From Natronomonas sp. CBA1123 (GTDB lineage: Archaea; Halobacteriota; Halobacteria; Halobacteriales; Haloarculaceae): a stretch of DNA of 62,012 nt. The translations under genes were made by a program, and so were the position numbers. The notes under the pieces were generated by a model. That model did no database searches and was not told the DNA's origin. It worked only from the letters and a program-made list of their open reading frames with translations. Position 1 is the stretch's first letter. The number at the start of each line of letters is the position of its first letter. Positions 18,590 through 27,253 of the stretch are shown in pieces. The stretch is taken from the NCBI RefSeq assembly GCF_009741925.1, contig NZ_WPCC01000017.1, forward strand, positions 1-62,012, written 5' to 3'.

Positions 18590-19423
18590 ATGCTCAGAGT
18601 CGGCGCACACACCTCCATCGCGGGGGGCGTCTACAACGCGGTCGAGGAACAACTCGAATACGAGGGGAACTGCGGGCAGATTTTCACCCACTCCCCGCAG
18701 GTGTGGCAAGACCCGAACATCGGCGACGAGGAGGCCGAGCGGTTCCGCGACCTCACCCAAGACAACGGCGTCGCGCCGTGGATGATTCACACATCCTATC
18801 TCGTCAACCTCTGTACGCCGAAAGACGACCTCCGCGAGAAATCGCTGGACTCGATGCAGAAGGAGTGTGACGCCGCCGCGAAACTCGACGTTCCCTACGT
18901 CAACGTCCATCTGGGCGCCCACACCGGCGCCGGGGTCGACGGGGGACTGGACAACGCCGCCTCCGTGCTCGACGAACTCGACGTGCCCAACGGCGTGACG
19001 ATTCTCATCGAATCCGACGCCGGCAGCGGGACGAAACTCGGCGGCACCTTCGAGGAACTCGCCGGCGTCTTAGACCGCAGCGAACAGGACCTCGATATCT
19101 GTCTGGACACCGCCCACATGTTCGCGGCCGGCTACGACCTCTCGACGCCCGAAGGCGTCGCCGAAACCTTCGACGAGTTCGACGCACAGGTCGGCCTCGA
19201 ACACCTCGAGTACGTCCACCTCAACGATTCGAAACACGAGTGCGGGACGAACAAGGACGAACACGCCCACATCGGCGAGGGACTCATCGGCGAGGAAGGC
19301 ATGCGCGCGTTCGTCAACCACGACGCCGTCGAAGACGTGCCGTTCGTTCTAGAGACCCCGACCGAGAACGGCAAGTCATTCGCGTGGAACATCCAGCGCG
19401 TCCGAGAGCTGTACGAGGCATAG
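18590..19423 (+). CDS. nfo: Endonuclease IV (AP endonuclease)
   Basis: This enzyme cuts the DNA backbone 5' to abasic sites in base-excision repair, with three zinc ions in a TIM barrel. The 277-residue sequence starts [20 protein letters not shown] and shows the metal-ligand motifs [58 protein letters not shown] and VLETPTENG. Length and motifs match the family. A TATA-like CTATTTT (18562-18568) lies about 25 nt before the ATG. It is a single gene. Confidence 0.95.
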   Translation: MLRVGAHTSIAGGVYNAVEEQLEYEGNCGQIFTHSPQVWQDPNIGDEEAERFRDLTQDNGVAPWMIHTSYLVNLCTPKDDLREKSLDSMQKECDAAAKLDVPYVNVHLGAHTGAGVDGGLDNAASVLDELDVPNGVTILIESDAGSGTKLGGTFEELAGVLDRSEQDLDICLDTAHMFAAGYDLSTPEGVAETFDEFDAQVGLEHLEYVHLNDSKHECGTNKDEHAHIGEGLIGEEGMRAFVNHDAVEDVPFVLETPTENGKSFAWNIQRVRELYEA

Positions 19424-19468
19424 CGCGGACCGACCACGTTTTAATCGACCATCCACTTGGAGCCACCA

Positions 19469-20247
19469 ATGCGGCAGTTCTCCGCGGAGTACCTCCGCGA
19501 GACGCGGCGAGGGATGTGGGCGGAGAGCCGGGGGGCACTCGAACCGCTGGAACTCGGTTCCTGTGAGCGAATCCTCGACGTTGGCTGTGGCGAGGGTGCG
19601 CTGACCCGCGTCCTCCGCGAGGAATCCGACGCGAGGTGGTCGGCTGTGACCGCGACGCCGACCTGCTGGCCGAACTCGACGGCCCCGCTGTTCGGGGCGA
19701 CGCCTACCGCCTGCCGTTCCCCGACGACACCTTCGACCTCGTCGTCTGTCAGGCGCTGCTCATCAACCTCCCCGACCCCGAGCGGGCGCTTCGGGAGTTC
19801 GCCCGCGTCGCTGACCAGCGGGTAGCAGCCATCGAACCCGACAACAGCGCCGTCTCGGTCGCCTCGACGGTCGACGCAGAAGGCGAGTTGGCCCGGCGGG
19901 CGCGACGGCGGTACCTCAGCGGTGTCGATACCGATGTAGCCCTGGGCGCCGACACCGCCGACCTCTTCGAGTCGGTCGGCCTTTCGGGGATTACGACGAG
20001 GCGATACGACCAGACGCTCGTGGTCGAACCGCCGTACAGCGACCGCGACGTGCGCGAAGTCGGCCGGAAGGCAAGCGGCGCCGGTCTCCGAGAGCGTCGG
20101 GAGACGATGGCCGGCACCGACGCCGAACTCGACGCGCTCAGAGCCGAGTGGCGCGAGATGGGTCGAGAGGCCGTCCGGCAAGTTCAGGCGGGGGAGTACC
20201 GACGCCGTGAAACCGTCCCCTTCTACGTCGTCGTCGGGTCGGTCTGA
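19469..20247 (+). pseudogene. SAM-dependent methyltransferase, frameshifted
   Basis: Motif I of class I methyltransferases (ERILDVGCGEGALTRVL) reads from ATG 19469. Motif II (VVGCDRDADLLAEL) and motif IV (FPDDTFDLVVCQALLINLPDPERAL) with the remaining ~200 residues lie in another frame that ends at 20247. One base is missing at about 19631-19634: an added G turns SDAR into SDAEVVGCD and joins the two parts into about 259 residues. Unlike the other frameshifts here, this one is a loss and is not in a long run. A TATA-like GTTTTAATC (19438-19446) gives a good leaderless promoter. The substrate is unknown. Confidence 0.78.
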
Positions 20248-20254
20248 TATCGGG

Positions 20255-21454
20255 TCAGCGGCCGGCGAACTCGGCGAGGAGACCGTCGAGGGCAGCGAGG
20301 TCGACGGCCGGAGCCGATACGTCTGCCGATGCTTCGGTGAGGCCGGTTCCGGTGGCGACGACGGCCACGTCGTCGTCTTCCGTGAAGACGCCGTCGGCGA
20401 CCAACTGCTTCGCGCCCGCGAGAGCAACCGCGCCCGATGTCTCGACGCTCACGCCGGCCCCGGTCGCCAGTTGCCGCTGGGCGCTCCGGATGGCGTCGTC
20501 GTCGACCGAAAGAGCGGCCCCGCCGGTGTCCCGAACCGCACGCAACGCCCGTGTCCCGCTGGGCGGGTCGGCGTTGGCGATGGAGTAGGCAATCGTCTCG
20601 CCGCCCTCGACGGCCGACACCGTCTCTTCGTCGGCGGCGAAGGCCTCGGCGATTGGCGCACAGGCCGCCGCTTGGACGAGATGCAGCGCCGGCAGGTCAT
20701 CGATTACGCCCGCGGCCCGGAGTTCTCCGAGGGCTTTCCAGACGCCGCTGGCGTGGCCGCCGCTGCTGACCGGCAGTACGATTCCGTCGGGCGTCGACGG
20801 CGCAAAGGCCTCACACAGCTCCAGCGCCGTCGTCTTCTGTCCCTCGACGCGGAGCGGCGAATCGGAGTTGACGAATCGGATTCCGTACTCCGAGCCGAGT
20901 TCCAGCGACCGCTCGTACAGTCGGCCGTAGTCGCCGCGAACCCGGAGTATCGTCGGGTCGAACTGCCCGATGACACCGAGCCGTTCGGGTGGGATATCGT
21001 CGGGCACGAGAACGACACACGGCCGGTCGAAGGCGGCAGCGAAGGCAGCGGTACTCATCGCCATGTTGCCGTGAGAAACCGTTCCGATAGCCTCGCTTTC
21101 GCCCAGTAGGCCCGCCTCCATCGCCGCCAACGCGAGGGCACTGCCCCGGTCCTTGAAACTCCCCGTCGGCTGTTGGCCCTCGAGTTTCAGGTGGACCGAC
21201 GCGCCGACGAACGAATCGAGAGCGTCGTCGCGGAGCAGCGGCGTCCCGCCCGCAGCAGCCGCGAGACTCGGTGGACTGGGAAGCGAGGCCGGCAACAACG
21301 GTTCGTAGCGCCACAACCCGGGCGCGTCGACGATGTCGTCCCAGTCGAACGCATCGGGCGATGTGTCGAGCCACAACGGTTCGCCACAACCACACCGGCC
21401 GCTGCCGTCGCTACCCCGAGAGCCACAGTCGTAACAGATGTATCGAAGCGGCAT
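20255..21454 (-). CDS. thrC: Threonine synthase (PLP-dependent)
   Basis: It converts O-phosphohomoserine to threonine. The 399-residue sequence begins with a zinc-ribbon-like segment (C7, C10, C21, C23), as in many archaeal threonine synthases, and has the PLP Lys101 in QQPTGSFKDRGS and the phosphate-binding loop VSSGGHASG. The later region (EGGETIAYSIANADPPSGTRAL, then ETSGAVALAGAKQL) is typical of the ThrC-like branch. A related cystathionine-synthase or desulfhydrase-like function cannot be fully excluded from sequence, since haloarchaea have several such paralogues. Its stop lies 7 nt from the stop of the convergent methyltransferase. Confidence 0.85.
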   Translation of the reverse strand: MPLRYICYDCGSRGSDGSGRCGCGEPLWLDTSPDAFDWDDIVDAPGLWRYEPLLPASLPSPPSLAAAAGGTPLLRDDALDSFVGASVHLKLEGQQPTGSFKDRGSALALAAMEAGLLGESEAIGTVSHGNMAMSTAAFAAAFDRPCVVLVPDDIPPERLGVIGQFDPTILRVRGDYGRLYERSLELGSEYGIRFVNSDSPLRVEGQKTTALELCEAFAPSTPDGIVLPVSSGGHASGVWKALGELRAAGVIDDLPALHLVQAAACAPIAEAFAADEETVSAVEGGETIAYSIANADPPSGTRALRAVRDTGGAALSVDDDAIRSAQRQLATGAGVSVETSGAVALAGAKQLVADGVFTEDDDVAVVATGTGLTEASADVSAPAVDLAALDGLLAEFAGR

Positions 21455-21468
21455 CGGCTCCCGACGCC

Positions 21469-22644
21469 TCAGAGGTCGTCTTCGTGGCGCAGGGAGTTGC
21501 GGTTGACTTCCGACACCGAATCACGGCCGGCCAACCCCATCGTGAGGTCGAAGTCCGCGATGAGGTTCTCTAAGACGTGGTGGACGCCCGCCTGGCCGCC
21601 GAGCGCCAGTCCGTAGATGAACGGTCGGCCGATGAGGCAGGCGTCGGCGCCGAGCGCCAGCGCCTTGTACATGTCCGACCCGCGGCGGATGCCCGAGTCG
21701 AAGGTGATGGTGGCTTCGTCGCCGACCTCGTCGACGATGTCCGGCAGCGCCTCGATGGCAGTGATGGAGCCGTCGACCTGTCGGCCGCCGTGGGTGGAGA
21801 CGCCGACGCCGTCGGCGCCGTGTTCGACCGCCAGTCGGGCGTCCTCGGGGTGGAGGACGCCCTTGATGAGCACCGGCAGGTCGGTGTTCTCGAAGACGAA
21901 CTCGAGGTCGTCCCACGTCAGCGAGGAGTCGCCGAAGATGTCGAGGAAGTGGTCGACGGCGGCCTGTGGGTCCTCCTCCGGCGGGTCGTCGAGTTGGCTG
22001 CGGAACTCGGGGTCCGAGAAGTAGTTCGCGACGCCCTCGCCGTCGAGGAAGGGGTAGTAGCCGCGCTCGATGAGGCGTTCTCGCCACCCCAGCGTCGGTG
22101 CGTCGACGGTGACGACGATGGCGTCGTAGCCCGCGTCCTCGGCGCGGTTGAGGAACGAGCGGGCGATGTCTTCGTCCGACGACCAGTAGAACTGGAACCA
22201 CTTCGGCGTGTCACCCAACTCATCGGCGACCTCCTCCATCGACGTCGAGGACAACGACGAGAGGATGAAGGGGACGTTCAGTTCGTCGCAGGCCGCCGCC
22301 GTCGCGAGTTCGGCGTCGTCGTGGACGAGCGACTGGACGCCGAGCGGCGTCACCATCGCGGGGTAGTCGATTTCCTGACCGAGAACCTCGATCGTCAAAT
22401 CTCGGTCGGCGACGCCCTGCAGCATCCGCGGGACGATGCGCCACTCCGAGAAGTCCTGTTCCTTGCGGAACGTCTCCTCGGCGCCGGCGCCGCCGTGGAT
22501 GTACGCACGCGCAGTGTCGTCCATCGCGTCGTGTGCGGCGTCCCGCAGATCCTCGTAACTGACCGGGAAATCGGGCGATTTCCCCTCATGCATTCCCTCG
22601 CGGTACACGCGGTTGACTTTCCGATTACCGAACTGCTCGGACAT
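21469..22644 (-). CDS. FMN-dependent alpha-hydroxy-acid dehydrogenase/oxidase
   Basis: The 391-residue protein has the FMN-binding TIM barrel of the lactate/glycolate oxidase family. Visible elements are AYIHGGAGAEETFR, WFQFYWSSDEDIA, VTVDAPTLGWRERL, PVLIKGVLHPEDA with the flavin Lys, the active-site STHGGRQVDGS and the phosphate loop FDSGIRRGSDMYKALALGADACLIGRPF. The active-site motif has T where most members have N (SNHGGR). It most likely oxidises L-lactate or a similar 2-hydroxy acid. ATG 22644 is chosen over an earlier start. It lies 14 nt downstream of thrC on the same strand reading order (thrC follows it). Confidence 0.9.
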   Translation of the reverse strand: MSEQFGNRKVNRVYREGMHEGKSPDFPVSYEDLRDAAHDAMDDTARAYIHGGAGAEETFRKEQDFSEWRIVPRMLQGVADRDLTIEVLGQEIDYPAMVTPLGVQSLVHDDAELATAAACDELNVPFILSSLSSTSMEEVADELGDTPKWFQFYWSSDEDIARSFLNRAEDAGYDAIVVTVDAPTLGWRERLIERGYYPFLDGEGVANYFSDPEFRSQLDDPPEEDPQAAVDHFLDIFGDSSLTWDDLEFVFENTDLPVLIKGVLHPEDARLAVEHGADGVGVSTHGGRQVDGSITAIEALPDIVDEVGDEATITFDSGIRRGSDMYKALALGADACLIGRPFIYGLALGGQAGVHHVLENLIADFDLTMGLAGRDSVSEVNRNSLRHEDDL

Positions 22645-22696
22645 AGTAGGGCGGTTATCGCCCACCAGCAAAGAGTTGTGGGAGTCGGTATTCAGA

Positions 22697-23746
22697 CTAC
22701 GGACGGAGCGTCTTCGTCGGCATCCGAACGAAAGCCGTCTCGTATCCCTCGTGGCGGGCGAGTTGTGGCGGCGTCATCGTCTCGAAGGCGATTTCCTCCC
22801 CCACGGCGTCCACGGCGGCGCCGTAGTGGTAGCCAAGTTCGGGGTCCATCGTTCGCGTGAGTATCCGTTCGTCGAAACGTGAACCTCCCCGCCGCTGTCG
22901 CATTCGGAGCCCCATCATCGGCAGCGGAATCCGGTTGTACGGCGTATGTGCGAGGACGGTGAGATAGCGGTCGGTATCGAATCTAGCGGCGGCCTCGCCC
23001 GTGAGTCGAAGCACCGTCAACACCGCGTCGCTGGTTTGGACCGTTCCGAGCGTCTCACCTGGAAGGGCCGACGCCGGTGGCACCGTCGAGGCGGGCACCT
23101 CGTCGGTCGGCGACGGCGACAGCGCTCCGTGTCGGCCAGCGTCGTCGTACGTTTTGAAGGGCAGGGTCTCCCGGTCTTCGGGTCGGTAGTCGAACTCGAA
23201 ATCGACGGTTTCACCCTCGTCGAAGCGACCCTCGAAGGCCCCGGTTTTCCGAAGCGGCATGCCGCCGACAGTAATCTCGACGGTGTAGGTATCCTCACCC
23301 GGCAACGCCACGTTGTCGCCGTAGTGGAACCCCATCCGCTGGGATATCATCGAGTAGACGACACCTTCGGTGACGATATCGCCGTCGCGACGAATCTCCG
23401 CGGTGACACCGGCCTCCGGTAGGACGGTTTTTGTCTCTGCATCCCACACCACGGCCATCAGGTGTACCGAGTCATCAGTTTCGACCGACCGGCGGTAGGT
23501 CGTCCGGCCATTGAGGTCCCAGAACCGACTCGGATAGCTGTAGAGAAGCCCGACGCCGTAGTCGCCGACTGTCGCCGTCTTGACGGTCCGCGCTCCGCTG
23601 GCGTGGGTTGGTCGATAGACAGCATCGGGACGGTCCGAGAGCGGTTCGGGTACCTGGATAGACCCACTCGAAAGCCCACCGAGGCATCCCGACCCGGAAG
23701 CGGTGACGGCCGTTGTGGCCGCCGCAAGGAACCCTCGTCGCAGCAT
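22697..23746 (-). CDS. Tat lipoprotein with two iron-transport (P19/Tp34)-like domains
   Basis: The 349-residue protein starts LRRGFLAAATTAVTASGSGCLGG: a Tat-like signal followed by a lipobox (Cys21), so it is probably anchored outside the membrane. Two regions share a pattern seen in the periplasmic metal proteins P19 and Tp34: H95 ... M138 ... H141-Tyr-Gly (SQRMGFHYGDNVALPG) and H267 ... M300 ... H307-Tyr-Gly (TRTMDPELGYHYGAAV). In P19 such Met/His residues bind copper and iron. The duplication and metal role are my inference; the protein would otherwise be called a haloarchaeal hypothetical (DUF7350-like). It is divergent from a halocyanin gene with 86 nt between. Confidence 0.65.
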   Translation of the reverse strand: MLRRGFLAAATTAVTASGSGCLGGLSSGSIQVPEPLSDRPDAVYRPTHASGARTVKTATVGDYGVGLLYSYPSRFWDLNGRTTYRRSVETDDSVHLMAVVWDAETKTVLPEAGVTAEIRRDGDIVTEGVVYSMISQRMGFHYGDNVALPGEDTYTVEITVGGMPLRKTGAFEGRFDEGETVDFEFDYRPEDRETLPFKTYDDAGRHGALSPSPTDEVPASTVPPASALPGETLGTVQTSDAVLTVLRLTGEAAARFDTDRYLTVLAHTPYNRIPLPMMGLRMRQRRGGSRFDERILTRTMDPELGYHYGAAVDAVGEEIAFETMTPPQLARHEGYETAFVRMPTKTLRP

Positions 23747-23798
23747 ACCCGAGGGTACTGACCGGTCCGCATACTTCCTTTGCCGTCATTGTAAGGCA

Positions 23799-23805
23799 TA
23801 ATATA
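23799..23805 (+). promoter_or_regulatory. TATA box of the halocyanin gene
   Basis: TAATATA lies about 30 nt before the ATG at 23833 in an AT-rich patch of the divergent region 23747-23832. The opposite gene has only a weak box near 23771-23776. Confidence 0.5.
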
Positions 23806-23832
23806 CTTCTACGGTCTGGAATAGCGATTCGT

Positions 23833-24261
23833 ATGCATCGGCGAGCGTTCCTCGGAGCGTCGATTTCGGTCGTGTTCGGTGGCTGTATCGGTAGTGGCGA
23901 CTCCGGACAAGCGACTACCTACAACGAAGGGTGGTTCGAGAACGTCGACAACTACGACGGCGAGGTCGACCGAACAGACACATCGACGGTCACAGTCGCA
24001 GTCGGCGGTAGCGACGACGGATTGGCCTTCGAACCGGCGGCGATACGCGTCACGCCGGGGACGACCGTCGTCTGGGAGTGGACGGGGCGTGGCGGCCGAC
24101 ACAACGTCGTGGCGGCCGATGAGACCTTCAAAAGCGAGTTCCACGACGAAGGTGGCACGACCTTCGAGTACGATTTTGACACTCCCGGCGTGTACCAGTA
24201 TTACTGTGAACCCCACGAGGAATTGGGCATGAAGGGCGGCGTTCGCGTGGTCGAGGAGTAA
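23833..24261 (+). CDS. Halocyanin-like blue copper lipoprotein
   Basis: This is a 142-residue small electron carrier of the cell surface. A Tat-type signal (HRRAFLGASIS) ends in a lipobox with Cys18, predicting a lipid anchor. The cupredoxin fold has all four type-1 copper ligands: H90 (GGRHNVV), C125 and H128 (YYCEPHEE) and M133 (LGMKGG). The partner redox protein is not visible. It is followed by a beta-helix protein operon after a 100-nt gap and is divergent from a second putative copper or iron protein, so this small region seems devoted to metal proteins outside the membrane. Confidence 0.93.
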   Translation: MHRRAFLGASISVVFGGCIGSGDSGQATTYNEGWFENVDNYDGEVDRTDTSTVTVAVGGSDDGLAFEPAAIRVTPGTTVVWEWTGRGGRHNVVAADETFKSEFHDEGGTTFEYDFDTPGVYQYYCEPHEELGMKGGVRVVEE

Positions 24262-24326
24262 GACATCGGTCGACAGAGCCGTCGATTCACGGTATTTTAT
24301 TCTGGTCCGTACATCGAAGGCAGTAG

Positions 24327-24333
24327 TATTATA
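24327..24333 (+). promoter_or_regulatory. TATA box of the beta-helix operon
   Basis: TATTATA centred about 31 nt before the ATG at 24362, followed by a G-rich leader-like stretch. It marks a separate promoter for the three-gene operon downstream of the halocyanin gene. Confidence 0.5.
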
Positions 24334-24361
24334 CCGGGGCACCGGGGGTTGTGGGGGTGTA

Positions 24362-25624
24362 ATGACGCTCAACCGGCGAAAACTGCTCAAAACGGTCGGA
24401 GCGGTCGGTGGCGGGGGTTTCGGACTCGCCGCGACGACCGCGACCGGCCAAGAGGGTTCATCCTCGAAGTTCCCCGCGCCGCAACCACCGCGGGATGACC
24501 CCGACCCCTACGAGGGATACACCACCCATCGTGTCCCCGAGGAGTACGAATCGATTCAGGCGGCGGTAAACGCCGCTGAACCAGAGGACCTCGTCCTCGT
24601 CGGCCCGGGTGTGTACAACGAGGCGGTGACGATACCCGACACCCCAAAGTTGACCATCCGCGGTACGGACCGGAACGAGGTCATCCTCGACGGGGAGTTC
24701 GAACGGCAGGACGGCATCCTTGCGACAGTCGACGATGTCGTCGTCGAGAACATGACCGCACGCCACTACCAGCGAAACGGGTTCTTTTGGTCGGGCGTGA
24801 CCGGGTGGCGAGGGTCCTACCTCACCGCCCACAACAACAAGGTGTACGGGATCTACAACATCGACTCCCAGCACGGCCGCTACGACCACTGTTATGCCTC
24901 CGGTCACACCGACGGCGGCTTCTACCTCGGACAGTGTAAGCCGTGTTACGCCCGGCTGGAGAACTGCCGTTCGGAGAACAACGGCCTCGGATACTCGGGG
25001 ACGAACGCCGGCGGTTACCTCACCATCGCGGATTCGGAGTTCCGCCACAACATGGGAGGCATCGTTCCGAACTCCTTGGACAGTGAACTCGACCCGCCGC
25101 AGGATTCTGCCCGCATCGAGAACAACCTCATTGAGGCCAACAACAACGACAACGCGCCGTCGTTCGGCTACACCTACGGCGCCTTCGGCACCGGCATCAA
25201 CATCGCCGGTGGAATCAACAACGAAGTCCTCAACAACACGGTTCGAGACCACGCCAACTTCGGCATCGTCGCCGGCATCTCGAAAGACGAGAATATCTAT
25301 GAACCGGCGGGCAACCGCATCGAAGACAACGTCGTCAAGAACTCCGGTCGGGCCGATCTCGCGGAAGGTGCGCCCTCCGGAGGCGGAAACGTCTTCCGGA
25401 ACAACGAGTACGACACCGCGCGTCCGGCAGGTCTCGACGGCGGGAACAGAATACTCGACGGCGGCGACCCGTGGGTGTCTATGGTGTCGCTGAAGTTGTT
25501 CATGCAGATGCAGGCCGACGAGAACCCACAGGGGGACTGGAAGACTGCTCCGGAACCGCCGTTCGACGAGCTCGAATCGATGCCCGACCCACAACGACCG
25601 CCAAGGAGGGCGGTCCCGAGGTAA
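24362..25624 (+). CDS. Exported right-handed parallel beta-helix protein (NosD/CASH-like)
   Basis: The 420-residue protein starts with a Tat signal (NRRKLLKTVGAVGGGGFGLAA). After HRVPEEYESIQAAVNAAEPED and LVGPGVYNEAV, the normal opening of CASH-type beta-helices such as NosD and pectate-lyase-like proteins, there are about ten coil repeats rich in Asn/Gly/Asp (IENNLIEANN; VLNNTVRDHANFGIVAG; IEDNVVKNSG). Four Cys cluster at about residues 178-203 (HCYASGH, QCKPC, ENC), unusual for an exported haloarchaeal protein and suggestive of metal binding or disulfides. Substrate is unknown. Its stop is 2 nt before the next start, so it heads a tight operon. Confidence 0.8.
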   Translation: MTLNRRKLLKTVGAVGGGGFGLAATTATGQEGSSSKFPAPQPPRDDPDPYEGYTTHRVPEEYESIQAAVNAAEPEDLVLVGPGVYNEAVTIPDTPKLTIRGTDRNEVILDGEFERQDGILATVDDVVVENMTARHYQRNGFFWSGVTGWRGSYLTAHNNKVYGIYNIDSQHGRYDHCYASGHTDGGFYLGQCKPCYARLENCRSENNGLGYSGTNAGGYLTIADSEFRHNMGGIVPNSLDSELDPPQDSARIENNLIEANNNDNAPSFGYTYGAFGTGINIAGGINNEVLNNTVRDHANFGIVAGISKDENIYEPAGNRIEDNVVKNSGRADLAEGAPSGGGNVFRNNEYDTARPAGLDGGNRILDGGDPWVSMVSLKLFMQMQADENPQGDWKTAPEPPFDELESMPDPQRPPRRAVPR

Positions 25625-25626
25625 CC

Positions 25627-26076
25627 ATGGCGACGAGCGATTCATCCCTGCCACTGTTCGACCACACCCACGACACCGCAACGACGGCGCTGGCAGTTGC
25701 TGCTGCCGCCGTGACGGCGTTCTACGCCGCGTGGTTGACAGCGGACCTCCTCCCCCGGACAGTCGTGTTCGGCGTCGTAGCGCTCACAGTGGGGTTCCTG
25801 TTGTACCGTCGCCCAGATAGGCGGGCGGTCGCAGCCAGCGGACTCTATGCCGTAGCGATACTGCTCGCCGCAACTCCGATAGCGCTGAACGCGACCGTCC
25901 TCGCGACTGCGGACATGACCGGCATTACGGACCCGTGGGCCCGTATCCTCACGGTGACGGACCTGAAGATACTCCTTGGGTTCCTCGTCGTCGCCGCGGT
26001 GCCCGCGGCTATCGGCTACTACCTGAACAACGCGGCCAGTGTGCGCCGCCGACTTTCCGCACTTAGAGAACGATGA
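25627..26076 (+). CDS. Four-helix membrane protein of the beta-helix operon
   Basis: This is a 149-residue protein with four predicted membrane helices (ATTALAVAAAAVTAFYAAWL; TVVFGVVALTVGFLLY; LYAVAILLAATPIALNA; ILLGFLVVAAVPAAIGYYL) and a basic C-tail RRRLSALRER inside the cell. I recognise no family. ATG 25627 is 2 nt after the beta-helix stop and its TGA overlaps the next start (ATGA), so it is certainly co-translated with both. It may anchor or export the two surface proteins. Confidence 0.72.
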   Translation: MATSDSSLPLFDHTHDTATTALAVAAAAVTAFYAAWLTADLLPRTVVFGVVALTVGFLLYRRPDRRAVAASGLYAVAILLAATPIALNATVLATADMTGITDPWARILTVTDLKILLGFLVVAAVPAAIGYYLNNAASVRRRLSALRER

Positions 26077-27164
26077 GAGACACCATACTCCCCACGATTC
26101 TTGCGCTCCTGCTCGCAACGTCCGCAATCGGTGCCGCCATCGCGTTCCCCGTCGCTGCGGATGGGACCTACGAGGACGGCTACTACGCGAACAACGACTA
26201 CTACGACTCCAACGAGTATACCGAAACGATTCAGAGCGCATTTTACGGCATTCCGAACGACAGCCACGAGCCCGGTAACACTGAGGCGACGTTCCACAGT
26301 TACACCGTACCGGGCGAGAAGATAGACGAACCGTTCAACGTCCACTACTACAGTTACCGGACCACGCTCCCGACGGCCAACTGCGGGACCGGCGACATCG
26401 TCGGTGCGGGCATCGACCGTGGCAACAATCGGACCGGAACGACCACAGACATCTCGCTGGTCAACGCTTTCCAGAACCAGCGGTTCACTACAAACAACGA
26501 GTCCGCCGACGAAGAGCCGCCAATGCAACCCCGCGGAGAACGGGTTGCACCAGACGGCTGGGACCACCGCGAGAAGTTGACTTTCGAGTTCGCACAGGAG
26601 TCGGACGGCGCCTTGGCCTCCGACCCGGTCCGCATCAACCCAGACGACGAAGTCATCCTCGGGTTGAAAGACTGCAACGACTTCCCTAACGTTGAAGGCT
26701 GGTACCGGGCCTGGATTTTCGTCAACGGGACGGGCGTCGAATCGGGCGAGGAAGTCGAATTCTTCGCGTTCACCAATTGGGTGTACATCTGCAGCGACTG
26801 TGAGAGTCGAGCCGATGCCCGAGAGAAGTTCGGCCCACCGGGCGGTGACGGCCCCGGTTCCACGGCGACGCCCGAGACGACTGCGACACCGGAATCCACC
26901 ACAACGCCACAGACCACAACAGCGACGCCGGACCCCACAACACCCCAAACGACCGCCACACCTGAACCGACTGACGCCGCGACGCCGGACCCCACCGCAA
27001 CATCCCAGACAACAGCGACGCCAGAACCGGCCGGCACGGCGACATCAAAGTCTACGGCCGGAGTCGGTCCGACTCCGACATCCGGAGGGGGCCCCGGATT
27101 CGGCGTCGGCCTCGCAGTCGTCGCACTGCTTATTGGTGCGGCGCTCCGGACCAGACGAAACTGA
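26073..27164 (+). CDS. Secreted PGF-CTERM surface protein with Thr/Pro-rich stalk
   Basis: The 363-residue protein has a Sec-type signal (ILALLLATSAIGAAIAFPVAA), a ~230-residue globular part rich in Tyr, Asn and Asp with Cys pairs (TANCGTGD, KDCNDFP, ICSDCES), then a ~70-residue linker of TATPE/TTATP-like repeats, likely heavily O-glycosylated. It ends GGGPGFGVGLAVVALLIGAALRTRRN-like, i.e. a PGF motif, one helix and an Arg cluster: the PGF-CTERM signal cleaved and lipid-linked by archaeosortase A. The globular domain is unknown to me. The ATGA overlap with the previous gene makes it the third member of the operon. Confidence 0.82.
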   Translation: MRDTILPTILALLLATSAIGAAIAFPVAADGTYEDGYYANNDYYDSNEYTETIQSAFYGIPNDSHEPGNTEATFHSYTVPGEKIDEPFNVHYYSYRTTLPTANCGTGDIVGAGIDRGNNRTGTTTDISLVNAFQNQRFTTNNESADEEPPMQPRGERVAPDGWDHREKLTFEFAQESDGALASDPVRINPDDEVILGLKDCNDFPNVEGWYRAWIFVNGTGVESGEEVEFFAFTNWVYICSDCESRADAREKFGPPGGDGPGSTATPETTATPESTTTPQTTTATPDPTTPQTTATPEPTDAATPDPTATSQTTATPEPAGTATSKSTAGVGPTPTSGGGPGFGVGLAVVALLIGAALRTRRN

Positions 27165-27172
27165 AGTAGACA

Positions 27173-27188
27173 GTCGTTTCTTTTTCGC
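27173..27188 (+). terminator. T-rich terminator between convergent genes
   Basis: A T-rich run (TCGTTTCTTTTTC) starts about 9 nt after the stop of the PGF-CTERM gene, in the gap before the convergent permease gene. Short T-runs are the usual archaeal stop signal. Confidence 0.45.
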
Positions 27189-27253
27189 CGGTTCAACGGG
27201 AAGTTGGCAGTCGGTTCGCCGAGAAGCTAGCGGTGAGTCGATACCGGGGACAG

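Noticed and set aside
26866-27060. Repetitive ACxCCG-type DNA considered as a tandem repeat or CRISPR-like array
   Set aside because: It encodes the Thr/Pro/Ala-rich stalk of the PGF-CTERM protein in frame; the units are irregular and there are no unique spacers.
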